Below, piece by piece: positions 1 through 8,807 of a DNA stretch of 64,000 nt; the first letter of the stretch is position 1; each line of letters starts with the position of its first letter. The notes below the pieces were generated by a model. That model searched no databases, was not told where the DNA came from, and was given only the letters and a program-made list of their open reading frames with translations. A program made the translations under genes and the position numbers. This stretch comes from Alphaproteobacteria bacterium (GTDB lineage: Bacteria; Pseudomonadota; Alphaproteobacteria; Micropepsales; Micropepsaceae), in contig JAJPHG010000002.1 in assembly GCA_021325375.1 (NCBI GenBank), forward strand, positions 115,855 through 179,854. Reading direction: 5' to 3'.

Positions 1-1397
1 TGGATCTGGTGCATGTGGAAGGCGTGGATCTCCTCGGTCCAGTTCTCGATGCGCCACTGCTCGACCGCGCCCTGGGTCGTGATGATGGCGGGCGGGTTGT
101 TGGGATCGAACAGCGTCTCCTTCTGGCCGTCGACGGTGATGAAGAACGTCCCGGCCTCCTTTTCGTGGAAGCCGAAGGCGATGAAGTATTCGGAGAAAAA
201 GAGGTTGCGCGTCGCCGTGATCTTGGCGTTGGCGAGATCGTCGAAGCGCAGCTTGGCGACGGCGCGCGACGGCGGGGCCAGGGTCGGCAGATGCTGCGGC
301 GCCGTGCTCGTCTGGATGGTGGCGAAGGGACGATAGGGATTGACGTCGGATGACGGGCCGCCGTCGATCGTCAGCGTCACGAGCTGCGCCTTCTTCACCG
401 TGCTGGGCGGTGCTGCGACGATGAACTCGGCGCGCGCCGACGGCACGAGGAAGATGTTGGTCTGCGTCACGATCGTGCCCTGGTGACGGCCGTCCTTCGA
501 GCCCGTCGGCACGCCGTCGAAAGCGACGATCTGCAGGGGCTGCGGCACGCCGTCATAGACGACCTGCAGGTTCATGATCGTGTTTGCGCCGGCATTGACG
601 ACGCGCCAGAACTCCTGGCTGCCCTGCTGCATCGTGATGGTCGCGGTCTTGTATTGCGGGAAGCTGACCGGCACGTAGTTGATCGTCGTGTCCCAGAACG
701 GCGCCGTCGGCAAGCCCGAGCCCTGGATCGGGCTCTCGACGAATTGCTGGTCGCGCAGGATGATGAAGCGCTCCGGCAGGCCGGCGACCGCGGGCTGGAT
801 ATTGGCGATGCCCTCGACCTCGATCATGCCCGTCGCTCCGCCTTGCAGCATGTGCGACGAGGTGCCGTGGACGTGCGGATGGTACCAGTAGAGCCCGGGC
901 GGCTCGTCCTTGGGGATGTGCAGGACGTATTGAAAGGTCTCGCCGGAATTGACCAGCGTGTGGATGACCTCGTCGCTATGGCAGGTCGGCGAGGTGTTGG
1001 TGCCGTGGAAGTGCATGTTGACCGAGGAGTCGGTCATGGTCGCGTCGCCGCAGACGTCGCTGCTGTTCGACACCCGCATCGAGCGGCCGCCAGGCGTGCC
1101 GGGCACCTGGTTGGTCAACTGGATCTTGATCGTGTCGCCCGGATTGACGTGCAGCGTCGGCGATTCCATCCCGTCGCTGGTGACGAAGCAGAACAGCGAC
1201 CGCCCCGCATCGTCGACCGAGGTGTAGTAGTTCATCGCGATGTCGATGATGCCGTTCTGGCTGTAGATGTCCGGCGGGTTGTTGACCGGGCTCTGCGCGG
1301 GAAGCCTCGGGCACACGCCGCCATCGGCCAGCGCAGCCCCGGATCCCAACGTCATCGCGCCGAGCGCGAGCAGCAGCGCGCACAGGAACCTGTTCAT
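1..1397 (-). CDS. Multicopper oxidase, exported (C-terminus off the window)
   Basis: Partial gene: the start is in the window and the end runs off the left edge. Residues 1 to about 24 form a signal peptide (MNRFLCALLL, then an Ala/Leu/Gly core ending in ALA). Cupredoxin copper ligands are visible as MHFHGTN and WYHPHVHG in the first domain, and HAFHMHQ, the start of the C-terminal ligand cluster, lies at the edge; the expected HCHxxxH is beyond it. Family knowledge: such enzymes oxidise phenols, metals or similar substrates with O2, using one type 1 and three type 2/3 coppers. Export suggests a periplasmic or extracellular role, and the type II secretion genes nearby make it a possible substrate of that system (inference). 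The substrate cannot be told from sequence. The start is ATG at 1395-1397, preceded by AGGGAG. Confidence 0.93.
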   Translation of the reverse strand, partial: MNRFLCALLLALGAMTLGSGAALADGGVCPRLPAQSPVNNPPDIYSQNGIIDIAMNYYTSVDDAGRSLFCFVTSDGMESPTLHVNPGDTIKIQLTNQVPGTPGGRSMRVSNSSDVCGDATMTDSSVNMHFHGTNTSPTCHSDEVIHTLVNSGETFQYVLHIPKDEPPGLYWYHPHVHGTSSHMLQGGATGMIEVEGIANIQPAVAGLPERFIILRDQQFVESPIQGSGLPTAPFWDTTINYVPVSFPQYKTATITMQQGSQEFWRVVNAGANTIMNLQVVYDGVPQPLQIVAFDGVPTGSKDGRHQGTIVTQTNIFLVPSARAEFIVAAPPSTVKKAQLVTLTIDGGPSSDVNPYRPFATIQTSTAPQHLPTLAPPSRAVAKLRFDDLANAKITATRNLFFSEYFIAFGFHEKEAGTFFITVDGQKETLFDPNNPPAIITTQGAVEQWRIENWTEEIHAFHMHQI

Positions 1398-1595
1398 CGA
1401 ACTACTCCCTCCAACCGAAACCGCGCACAAGCCCTCCACCCGGGCCCGGCGATAGTTGAGAATGACACTAAATCGCTACGGTGGTGAAGAGGGATTTCCG
1501 GCGTAGTGCGTAAATCCTTATCCGTCCGCGCGCCTTGAATTCGCGGGCGACACGGGCAGATTGCGTTATCCCGGCCGATTCCGCGGCCCAGCAAG

Positions 1596-2249
1596 GTGCT
1601 TTTCGTGGACGTGGCAAATGCCTCCGCCTTGATCGTCGCCGGTGGCTCGCTGCCCGCCGGCGCGGCGGCGGCGTTCGCGGCGCGCAGATTCTCGCATACG
1701 CGCAAGCCCCCGATCTGGACGATGATCGCGGCCTGCCTCGGGCTCGGCCTGTGGGCGGCTTACGTGATGCCGCCGGGATTGCTGCTGACGGCGAGCTGCG
1801 TGCTGGGCTGGACGCTGCTGGTGCTGGCGACGGTCGACATGCTCGCGCTGCGCCTGCCCGATCTGCTCACCCTGCCGCTGATCGCAGCCGGCCTGGTCGT
1901 GTCGTGGTTCCTGCCGGAGCGCGATCTTCTGGGACACGCGATCGGCGCGGCGGTGGGCCTCGCCGCGTTCTGGTCCATCGCCATGCTCTATCGCGCGATG
2001 CGCGGCCAGGAGGGATTGGGCATGGGCGACATGAAGCTGGCAGCCGCCGCGGGCGCGTGGCTCGACTGGCAGGCGCTCGCATTCGTCGTCCTGCTCGCCT
2101 GCGCGGTCGGGCTGGTGTGGGTCGGCATCGCCACGATGCGCCGCGGCCGCGCCGCGCTCGACGAGCGCATCCCCTTCGGCGTCGCTCTCGCGTTTGCGAT
2201 CTGGATCATCTGGCTGTACGGGCTGCCGGAGATGTTCGATCCGACTTAG
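1596..2249 (+). CDS. gspO: Type IV prepilin peptidase, short form
   Basis: Membrane aspartic protease that cleaves the leader of type II secretion pseudopilins. The 217-residue protein is almost entirely hydrophobic, with six or so membrane segments. The two family aspartate motifs are present: VDMLALRLPD (near residue 85) and GMGDMKLAAA (near 145), matching the GxGD signature. It lacks the N-terminal cysteine-rich and N-methylase domain of PilD/GspO proteins of about 280 residues, so it may cleave without methylating. The start is GTG at 1596; there is no strong ribosome site, so an in-frame start slightly downstream is possible. It converges on gspK and the two stop codons overlap by 4 bases. 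It is the only peptidase gene seen for the six pseudopilin-like proteins encoded opposite. Confidence 0.9.
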   Translation: MLFVDVANASALIVAGGSLPAGAAAAFAARRFSHTRKPPIWTMIAACLGLGLWAAYVMPPGLLLTASCVLGWTLLVLATVDMLALRLPDLLTLPLIAAGLVVSWFLPERDLLGHAIGAAVGLAAFWSIAMLYRAMRGQEGLGMGDMKLAAAAGAWLDWQALAFVVLLACAVGLVWVGIATMRRGRAALDERIPFGVALAFAIWIIWLYGLPEMFDPT

Positions 2250-3091
2250 TCCAGATACCTGAACCAGTACGGGTCCGCGGCGTTGCCGGTCAGCTCGATG
2301 ATCGCGCTGCGTTTCATGTAGGCGCCGTTCTCGCGCGCCTCGACGCGCACGGTGAGCGTGCGCGCGACATAGCTCGCCTTGATCAGAGACGTCGGCGTCG
2401 CCGCGCTGCCGGAGAGCTGCGCCACGCGCTGCTGGACCTCGAGCGAGTTCGGCCCCTCCTCGCCCAGAACCTCGAGCGCGAGCACCTGCGAGGTCTGCTC
2501 GCTGAAGCCGCCGCTCTCGCCGAAGAACACGGTCGAGGCGGGCGCGACCCTGTTGTAGATGTCGTCGGTCATGCCCTTGACCATGCGAAGCTCGCCGATG
2601 GTATGGAAGCCGGCGTTGCGCGGCTTGTAGCCGAACGGCGCGTAATACGGCGCCTCGGCGCCCGCAGGCCGGGCCGTGTTGTCGACGTCCTGCCAGTCCT
2701 CGAAGCTGTCGGTGAGCGTGTCGAGCTGCGTCCCCGTCGCACCCGCCATCTGGAAGAGCTGGCGCGCCTCCTCCTCGATGATGCCGTTCAGCGGGATCTT
2801 GCCGCGCTCGTCCTCGACGGTGACGGTGAGCGCGATGCCGTTGAAGCTTCCCGTCCGCGAGCGTCCGTCGATGCCCCAGCGCTGCGTCGGATCGGGATCG
2901 GCGAGCCCGTGGATCGCCATGGTGAGCCCGGCGTTGCAGGCGGCGATGAGCTTGGCCTGCTCGGACTCGCCGCGCACTTCCGCGAGCACGCCGCGGTCCT
3001 GCGCGATGAGCTGGAACGCGATGAAGCCGAACGCGGCGACGCCGACGATCGCCGCGATCATCGCATAGCCGCGCTCGCGCTTCGCGTTCAA
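2246..3091 (-). CDS. gspK: Type II secretion minor pseudopilin GspK
   Basis: Large minor pseudopilin that caps the pseudopilus tip with GspI and GspJ. The N-terminus carries a short basic leader, then RERGYAMIAAIVGVAAFGF, a prepilin-like cleavage site and helix. As usual for GspK there is no glutamate at +5. The rest (about 281 residues in total) includes a helical region with FEDWQDVDNTARPAGAE, typical of the GspK alpha-domain. The start is TTG at 3091, overlapping the gspD stop as TTGA, with AGAGG about 9 bases upstream. It is the last gene of the operon. Function follows from family and context. Confidence 0.9.
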   Translation of the reverse strand: MNAKRERGYAMIAAIVGVAAFGFIAFQLIAQDRGVLAEVRGESEQAKLIAACNAGLTMAIHGLADPDPTQRWGIDGRSRTGSFNGIALTVTVEDERGKIPLNGIIEEEARQLFQMAGATGTQLDTLTDSFEDWQDVDNTARPAGAEAPYYAPFGYKPRNAGFHTIGELRMVKGMTDDIYNRVAPASTVFFGESGGFSEQTSQVLALEVLGEEGPNSLEVQQRVAQLSGSAATPTSLIKASYVARTLTVRVEARENGAYMKRSAIIELTGNAADPYWFRYLD

Positions 3092-5265
3092 TGGATCACG
3101 CCTCTCGGCGGCCCGGGCGGCGCCACGGTGCCGATCTTCTCCTTGAGCTCGTCGGTGATCGACTTGGCGTCCTTGGCGTCGCGGATGACGCGCGGGGTGA
3201 GCAGCACGAGCAGCTCGGTGCGGTTGTCGATGTTGTCGGTCGAGCCGAACAGCGCGCCGAGATAGGGGATCTGCGAGAGATAGGGGATGCCGTCGCGCTG
3301 ATGGCTGTTATTGTCGCGGATCAGGCCGCCGAGCGCGATCGTCTGGCCGTCATGCACGGCGATCGAGCTCTGGAACTTGCGGTCCTCGATGGTGGGCGTG
3401 GGCTGGTTGGCGGAGTTGTTGCCGCCCGTCCCCGGCTTCACGTCGCTCACCTCCTGCGAGATGTCGAGCAGGACCAAGCCGCTGTCGTTGACGCGCGGGG
3501 TGACCTGCAGGATGACGCCGGTCGGCAGATACTGGATGTCGGTCGCGATCGCGGGATCACCGGTCGTGGAGTTGGTGAAGCTGCCCGTCGACACCGGCAC
3601 CTGGTCGCCCACCTGCAGCGAGGCGGTGTGGTTGTTGAGCACCAGCACCTTGGGCGCGGAGATGATCTTGATCGTGGTGATGGCCTGCAGCGCGTTCAGC
3701 GTCGCCTGGATCTGGTTGCCGCTGCTGACGATGTAGGAGAAGCCGGGGAAAGTCTGGACCGGCGCCGACGTCGAGCCTTCCGAGAAGCCGACCGAGCCCA
3801 CGCCGGAATTGAGCAGCCATTGCACGCCGAACTGCAGCTCCTTGGTGAGCGAGACTTCGGTGATCGCGGCCTCGAGCACGACCTGCAGCGGCACGGCATC
3901 GAGCTGTTTCAGCGCGTCCTGGATGGTGCCGTATTGGCGCGGCGTCGCCCACACCACGATGGCGTTGTTGTTCTCGTCGGAGCTTACCGTGATCGGCTGG
4001 CCGCCGCCGGGAAGCTGGATCGTCTGCGAGACGTTCTGCGGCTGGGTCTGGGTCGAGCCCGGCTCGAGCGAAGGATTGGTCGACACGCCGGTGTTCTGGC
4101 CGAAGCCGCTGGTGCTGCCGCTGCTGCCGAAGCCGCCGGACTGGAAGCCGCCGCCGGTCGTGCCGCCCGTGTTGCCGAAGCCGCCGGTCGTCCCACCGGT
4201 CGTGCCGAAGCCGGACGTCGTCGAGCCGATCTGCGAGGCCTGCCCGGTCGCTGCCAGGTTGGGCGCGGTCGGATGCGCCGCCGCGCTCGACGAGGACGAG
4301 CCGCCGCCGAAGGCGTTGATCATCACGGTGGCAAGGTCGGCCGCGCGGCCGTTCTGCACGTGATAGACGAAGAGCTTGCGCTCGTTGTCGCCGCCGGCGC
4401 GGTCGAGGACCTCCATCCACTTCTTGAGGTCTTTGAGGTATTGCGGCTGCGGCGAGATCGCCAGGATGCCGTTGATGCGGTCGATGACGATGAGCTTGAC
4501 GAGGCCCTGCGTCGGCGAGTTCGGCGTGTTGACGATGGCGTCGAGCTCGGGCTGCAGCATGTGCGCGTCGGTGCGCTCCGGCACGAGCAGCGCGAACGAC
4601 ATGCCGTGCAGCCAGTTCACGTCGAACTGCTCGACGAGGCCGCGGATCGAATTGCGCTGGTCCGCGGTGCCGGTGATGATGACGACATTGCGGCCTGCAT
4701 CCGCCTGGCTGATCGCCGCATCGGGCACCAGCGGATCGAGAAGCTTCTTGAGCTCGACCGCGTTCACGTAGTGCAGCGTGATCGCCTCGCTGCCGAAGCC
4801 GGGCTCGGTGGCGGAGAGCAGCGTCGGCTGCTTCTTGGCCTTGTCGATGGGGATGATGGTGTAGACCGCGCCCTTCTTGATGAGGCCCAGATGCGCCGCC
4901 TGCAGCGACTCCTCCAGGATCGGCAGCACGTCGGCCTTGGCGACCGGCTCCGCCGTCACCACCGTCACCGAGCCGGTGGCGGAGGGGTCGACGGCGTAGT
5001 TCAGGCCCAGGATGTCGCCCAGGATCGCCTTGGCCACCTCATGCACGTCGGCATTGGGGAAGTTGAGCGTGACGTCGCTCGGCCCCCCGGCGCGGGCACC
5101 GGCGCGCTTCGGGCCAGTGAAGGTCTGCGTGCCGGGGAAGACCTCGGATTGCGTCTGGCCCGTCAGGACCGGATTGTTCGCGGACGGCGTCGCGGGCGGG
5201 CCGTCGGCGATGGCAGCGCTCGATACGGCGAGCAGGCAGAGCGTGGAAAGGACAAATCGGTTCAT
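3088..5265 (-). CDS. gspD: Type II secretion outer-membrane secretin GspD
   Basis: Forms the outer-membrane channel of the type II system. It begins with a signal peptide (MNRFVLSTLCLLAVSSAAIA), followed by N0-N3 repeats. For example, VTLNFPNADVHEVAKAILGD opens the N0/N1 region, and IVIDRINGILAISPQPQYLKDL lies further in. The C-terminal half is the beta-barrel secretin core, with VGDQVPVSTG, GVILQVTPRVN and LGGLIRDN. A long low-complexity insert rich in Gly, Ser, Thr and Phe (roughly residues 315-385) sits in the last N domain. About 725 residues from ATG 5265; an ATG two codons upstream (5271) is an alternative. It starts 7 bases after the preceding gene. No pilotin gene is visible nearby. 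Confidence 0.95.
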   Translation of the reverse strand: MNRFVLSTLCLLAVSSAAIADGPPATPSANNPVLTGQTQSEVFPGTQTFTGPKRAGARAGGPSDVTLNFPNADVHEVAKAILGDILGLNYAVDPSATGSVTVVTAEPVAKADVLPILEESLQAAHLGLIKKGAVYTIIPIDKAKKQPTLLSATEPGFGSEAITLHYVNAVELKKLLDPLVPDAAISQADAGRNVVIITGTADQRNSIRGLVEQFDVNWLHGMSFALLVPERTDAHMLQPELDAIVNTPNSPTQGLVKLIVIDRINGILAISPQPQYLKDLKKWMEVLDRAGGDNERKLFVYHVQNGRAADLATVMINAFGGGSSSSSAAAHPTAPNLAATGQASQIGSTTSGFGTTGGTTGGFGNTGGTTGGGFQSGGFGSSGSTSGFGQNTGVSTNPSLEPGSTQTQPQNVSQTIQLPGGGQPITVSSDENNNAIVVWATPRQYGTIQDALKQLDAVPLQVVLEAAITEVSLTKELQFGVQWLLNSGVGSVGFSEGSTSAPVQTFPGFSYIVSSGNQIQATLNALQAITTIKIISAPKVLVLNNHTASLQVGDQVPVSTGSFTNSTTGDPAIATDIQYLPTGVILQVTPRVNDSGLVLLDISQEVSDVKPGTGGNNSANQPTPTIEDRKFQSSIAVHDGQTIALGGLIRDNNSHQRDGIPYLSQIPYLGALFGSTDNIDNRTELLVLLTPRVIRDAKDAKSITDELKEKIGTVAPPGPPRGVIH

Positions 5266-5272
5266 TGTCATC

Positions 5273-5953
5273 TCACTGGTCGTCGTCGCTGTCGTCGGAA
5301 TCGTCGGTCGCGGTGGTGGTGTTGGGGATCGCGCCGTTCGCCCCGAAGGCGGGCTTGGTCGTCCCCGCCGCACCGCTCGCGGGCTGCGACTTCAACCTTG
5401 CGACGTCGAGGTCGAGCGTGCGGCGCTCGCCGTTGCGGTCGAAGACGAGCTCTTTGGGCTCGATGGCGACGAGTTTCCAGCCCGCGATCTCCTCGCCCAT
5501 CTTCACGCGCCTGAAGCTGCCGTCGGTGTCGCGCACCAGCGCCGCGGCCGCGTCGTTGCCGGCGATGGCGGTGCCGAGCACCTCGACGCCGTTGAGGTTG
5601 CCCGCGTCCTCGGCCTCCGCCGGCGGCGGCGCGCGGTCGGGCGCGAAGATCGGATGCGCCATGATCGCGCTGTAGGCAGCCGGCACCGGACGCGGCTGCT
5701 CCGACGCGTCCTCCTGCTGTTGCGCCGCGGCTTTGCGATGCCGCTCGGGCAGCGCCGCCTGCGACGGCAGCGCGAACTGCACGCCCGCCGCCACGACGAG
5801 CAGCACGACGGCGGCAGCCGGGATCAGCTCCGGACTACGACGGCTGGTTGATCCGGACGGGAGCCGAGAGCTCAATCCGGACGTCCATCGTCGCAAGGTG
5901 TCCGGTTTGAGTAGCCCGGTCGGCCGCGACCGAAACGTATCCAACAACGACAT
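5273..5953 (-). CDS. Type II secretion inner-membrane protein, GspC/GspN-like
   Basis: Bitopic protein of the assembly platform that links it to the secretin. Visible parts are a basic cytoplasmic N-terminus, one membrane helix (PAAAVVLLVVAAGVQFAL), a Pro/Gln linker with HPIFAPDRAPPP (a motif common in alphaproteobacterial GspN-type proteins), and a small beta domain (VEVLGTAIAGNDAAAALV to ERRTLDLDV) that resembles the GspC homology region. The tail is acidic, DDSDDSDDDQ. I chose ATG 5953 because GAGG lies 6 bases upstream. That start makes the gene overlap gspM by 119 bases in another frame, which is unusual. A TTG at 5875 would shorten it by 26 residues. No PDZ or coiled-coil end is present. 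Whether it should be named gspC or gspN is open. Confidence 0.78.
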   Translation of the reverse strand: MSLLDTFRSRPTGLLKPDTLRRWTSGLSSRLPSGSTSRRSPELIPAAAVVLLVVAAGVQFALPSQAALPERHRKAAAQQQEDASEQPRPVPAAYSAIMAHPIFAPDRAPPPAEAEDAGNLNGVEVLGTAIAGNDAAAALVRDTDGSFRRVKMGEEIAGWKLVAIEPKELVFDRNGERRTLDLDVARLKSQPASGAAGTTKPAFGANGAIPNTTTATDDSDDSDDDQ

Positions 5954-6389
5954 AAGGCGCCTCATTTTCGAGCCGGGTCAGGCTCTTGTAAAGTTGACTC
6001 ATTGTAAGCTGCATGTCGGCGCGCACGCGCACCCAATTTTCCTGCTCGGCGGGAAGCTCCGACACGTTGGAGGCCGTGCCGCCGACCGTGCTCACCAGAC
6101 GGCTGACGCGCTGCTTCAGCGCCTCGGCCGCGAGAACCTTGGTGGGCGCGACGATGCCGTATTGCGACGCCGTCGCGGCCTGGTCGTCCGCCTGCTCGCG
6201 CCAGGTCGAGATCGCGCCCAGCACGCGCTCGTTGCGCTGGTAGGTGGCGAGAAGCTCGCTGCGCTCCTGCGCGCGGCTGATGAAGCCCACGATCAAGGGA
6301 TCGATGAGCGCGTACCACGCCACGACCAGCATCCCCACCAGGATGCCGACGGCGATGATCTTCCTCTCGCGGGGCTCGAGCGGTCTCAT
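5835..6389 (-). CDS. gspM: Type II secretion inner-membrane protein GspM
   Basis: Assembly-platform partner of GspL. The 184 residues have a short cytoplasmic N-terminus (MRPLEPRERK), one membrane helix (IIAVGILVGMLVVAWYALI), a coiled-coil-like stretch (SRAQERSELLATYQRNERVL), and then a ferredoxin-like periplasmic domain. This layout and length fit GspM. The start ATG overlaps the gspL stop by 4 bases (ATGA). Its 3' end lies inside the coding sequence of the following gene. Confidence 0.87.
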   Translation of the reverse strand: MRPLEPRERKIIAVGILVGMLVVAWYALIDPLIVGFISRAQERSELLATYQRNERVLGAISTWREQADDQAATASQYGIVAPTKVLAAEALKQRVSRLVSTVGGTASNVSELPAEQENWVRVRADMQLTMSQLYKSLTRLENEAPYVVVGYVSVAADRATQTGHLATMDVRIELSAPVRINQPS

Positions 6390-7759
6390 GGATGCGGCCC
6401 CGGCGTGTTTTGAGGATGCAGGGGAACCGGCCTGCGGATGCCGGGCGGGAGCTGATGCGGCCGCATGGGCTTGGCATTGGCCGCGGGCGTGCCGTCGTCG
6501 CTGTCGTCGTCGTCGCTGTCGTCATTCGACGCAGCATTGGGGACCACGCCAGGCGCGGCCCTGGGAGCCACGCCATTGGGCACTATCCCCGGCGGCATCA
6601 TGCCCGGCACCCCGGGCGGCATCCCGGGCCGATGCGGGAAAGGCATGCGCGCTGCGGGCGGGACCGTGCCGGGAAGATGAGGATTTGCGCGAACCGCCGG
6701 GGCGGGAGGCGCCGCGGCCGCGACCTGGGTTTTCGGGAACTCGCGCTCGGCCGTCATGTCGAAGGCCTGATAGCCCTGCGCGTCGACGCGGTTGTCGGAA
6801 GCGAGCGACTTGGCGTTGCGCAGATAGGGCGAGGCTTCGAGCCGCGCCAGGATGTCCTGCGAGGTCTTGCGCGCGCCGATGACGTGCACCGTCTTGCCGT
6901 TCCATTCGAAGCGGCGCACCCAGGCGTCCTGCGGCATCGCCGCCGTCACCGCGTCGAGCACCGGCATCGGCGAGAGCTTCTCCTTCGCGTCGAGCAATTG
7001 CGCGCGGCGCGCGGCTTCGTGGTCGACGCGGTCGCGCGTGCGCATCGCCACCGCGACGGGTGCCCCTTGCGACTCCACCGCCTGGCGGAGCTGGTCGAGG
7101 CTCGAGGAATCGCGCCACGTCAGCAGCGCGAAATTCATGACCAGGAGAGCCGCGACGCCCACCCACCAATAGACCGAGCGGCGCTGCGCGGCATTGCCGC
7201 CCTCGGCGTCGCGCATCGCGGCCAGGAAATCGAAGGACGGTGCGAGCGCGCCCTCTTGCGCCTTCACGCCGAGCGCCGCGGGCGAAAGCTCCTTGGCCTG
7301 CACCGCGGTCAGGATCGCGACCGCCGTGTCGCGCGGCACGATGCCGACCGCAACCTGCTGGCGCCCGTTCTCCTGGTCGCGCGAGACGATGTCCGCGTCG
7401 AAATAGACCTGCTCGGGCTGGAACGGCGTGAGGCGGTCGATGTCGAGCGCGATCATGCGCTTGACGTCGCTGATCGGCAGCAGCGGCAGATCGACCTCGC
7501 GCGTCAAGACCTGGTTGGGCGACATCAGGAACTCGATGCGGCCGCGCGGCTTGACCCCTAGGATCTGCCCGGTCTCGGCGTTGCGGTAGACGAGCGCGTC
7601 GCCCTTCATCTCGGCGGTGGTGCGGATGCGCCGCGACAGCCGCTCGCGCCACTCGGGCGGCAGCATGGAGGTCAGCTCGCCGGTCCACCAGCGCCAGAAA
7701 TGGAGCAGCCACTGGATGGCCGTTTCCATGTCCATGTTGAGGAGCGCTTTGGCGTTCAT
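6386..7759 (-). CDS. gspL: Type II secretion protein GspL with long Pro/acidic tail
   Basis: Links the ATPase GspE to the inner-membrane platform. The N-terminal half (about residues 55-205) is the cytoplasmic actin-like domain, with AETGQILGVKPRGRIEFLM and LDIDRLTPFQPEQVYFDAD. A membrane helix follows (SVYWWVGVAALLVMNFALL, near residue 230), then a PilN-like periplasmic domain. The last 100 or so residues are low complexity, Pro/Met/Gly-rich with DDSDDDDSDDGTP, and are not a usual GspL feature. The start overlaps gspJ (ATGA). Confidence 0.87.
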   Translation of the reverse strand: MNAKALLNMDMETAIQWLLHFWRWWTGELTSMLPPEWRERLSRRIRTTAEMKGDALVYRNAETGQILGVKPRGRIEFLMSPNQVLTREVDLPLLPISDVKRMIALDIDRLTPFQPEQVYFDADIVSRDQENGRQQVAVGIVPRDTAVAILTAVQAKELSPAALGVKAQEGALAPSFDFLAAMRDAEGGNAAQRRSVYWWVGVAALLVMNFALLTWRDSSSLDQLRQAVESQGAPVAVAMRTRDRVDHEAARRAQLLDAKEKLSPMPVLDAVTAAMPQDAWVRRFEWNGKTVHVIGARKTSQDILARLEASPYLRNAKSLASDNRVDAQGYQAFDMTAEREFPKTQVAAAAPPAPAVRANPHLPGTVPPAARMPFPHRPGMPPGVPGMMPPGIVPNGVAPRAAPGVVPNAASNDDSDDDDSDDGTPAANAKPMRPHQLPPGIRRPVPLHPQNTPGPHP

Positions 7760-8397
7760 TGCCTGCCCCGGCATTTTCCCGTCATGACCGTGAGCACGCA
7801 CATCGTATCGACCATCGCAAAAGGTTTGATCAGCAGGTCCGGCCAGCCGCGCGGATCGTCCGGCGGGAACTGCACATGGATCCGCATGAGCAGCGGCAGG
7901 ACCGCCCGACCCTGCCACGTGTCGTGCCAGGCCGGCGCCTTGTCGGGCGGTACCACGCCGTAATAGCCGATGTCGAGTTGCTGGACGTTGTGAAGCAGGA
8001 CCAGGGGCTCCAGGGCCTGGGGATTGGCGGCCACGTCGGACACGTCGGCCAGCACCAGGTCGCCGTTCGCGGCCAGCGCCAGGGTGTAGCGCATGAGAGC
8101 CTGGGGAGCATGGATATCGCGCGGCGGCGCCAGGAAGGTGACGGTGTTCTCGGCGCCGTAGAAATCGGCATAGGTCGGGATCTTGTCGTAGCGGGTCGCG
8201 GGATAGGCGCGCTCGAGCTTCGCGCGCAGCAGCATCTGCGTGCCCGAGACCGTCTCGCCCATGCTCGTCACCGCGTCGGCGTGCTCCCACACCCGCCGCC
8301 CGGTGACGATGCCCGACACCATCATCGCCGCCGCAAGGCCCACGATGATGAGGCTCGCCAGCATCTCGATCAGCGTGTATCCGCCCTCGCGCCGCAT
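7756..8397 (-). CDS. gspJ: Type II secretion minor pseudopilin GspJ
   Basis: Pseudopilus tip subunit. MRREGGYTLIEMLASLIIVG shows the prepilin leader, the cleavage site after the second Gly, Glu at +5 of the mature protein, and the hydrophobic helix. The length (about 214 residues) suits GspJ. A long beta-rich C-terminal domain follows and two Cys lie near the end (TMCVLTVMTGKC). The start is taken as ATG 8397, which shares one base with the gspI stop (TGATG); a GTG immediately upstream (8400) is equally possible. Confidence 0.9.
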   Translation of the reverse strand: MRREGGYTLIEMLASLIIVGLAAAMMVSGIVTGRRVWEHADAVTSMGETVSGTQMLLRAKLERAYPATRYDKIPTYADFYGAENTVTFLAPPRDIHAPQALMRYTLALAANGDLVLADVSDVAANPQALEPLVLLHNVQQLDIGYYGVVPPDKAPAWHDTWQGRAVLPLLMRIHVQFPPDDPRGWPDLLIKPFAMVDTMCVLTVMTGKCRGRQ

Positions 8398-8807
8398 CAC
8401 GTCCCCCGCGCAAGCGTGAGCGTGGTCAGAACCGCGAGCGGCGCGCGCCGCTGGTCGGCCACGGTGACGGTGACGAGGCAGAGCGCGCCCGTCGGATTGG
8501 GAACCTGGCCCAGCGCCGGCTGCTGCGGCTGGCCGCCCTGCTGCCAGGGCGCGATGTCGACGCGCCAGTAGAAGTCGCCGTTCGTGCCTTCGGTCGTCCC
8601 CGGCGCCGAGGGGATGATCGGCCCGACCGCGGCGAGCTCGGACTGCGCGATCATCATGGCGGTGCGGCGCGACTCCGCCATGCGATTGTGCGCCGCCGAC
8701 GTGATGATGGAGGTGTACATCGCGATCAGCGTCATCGAGATGATCGCCGCCCCCACCATGGCCTCGATGAGGACGGAACCGGTATCGCCGCGCCGTGCCC
8801 CGCTCAT
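8397..8807 (-). CDS. gspI: Type II secretion minor pseudopilin GspI
   Basis: Small pseudopilin (136 residues) that starts tip assembly with GspJ and GspK. The leader MSGARRGDTG is followed by SVLIEAMVGAAIISMTLIAM, which keeps Glu at +5 but has Ser-Val where Phe-Thr is usual at +1/+2. The rest is a compact domain with WRVDIAPW. It overlaps gspH by 4 bases at its start. Confidence 0.88.
   Translation of the reverse strand: MSGARRGDTGSVLIEAMVGAAIISMTLIAMYTSIITSAAHNRMAESRRTAMMIAQSELAAVGPIIPSAPGTTEGTNGDFYWRVDIAPWQQGGQPQQPALGQVPNPTGALCLVTVTVADQRRAPLAVLTTLTLARGT

Noticed and set aside
483..1487. Long plus-strand frame opposite the multicopper oxidase
   Set aside because: Arg/Asp/His-rich mirror of the oxidase coding frame, with no ribosome site or domain.
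3091..5514. 807-codon plus-strand frame opposite gspD
   Set aside because: Antisense shadow caused by high GC; composition is Arg/Asp/Gly/Leu and nothing is recognisable, while gspD on the other strand is certain.
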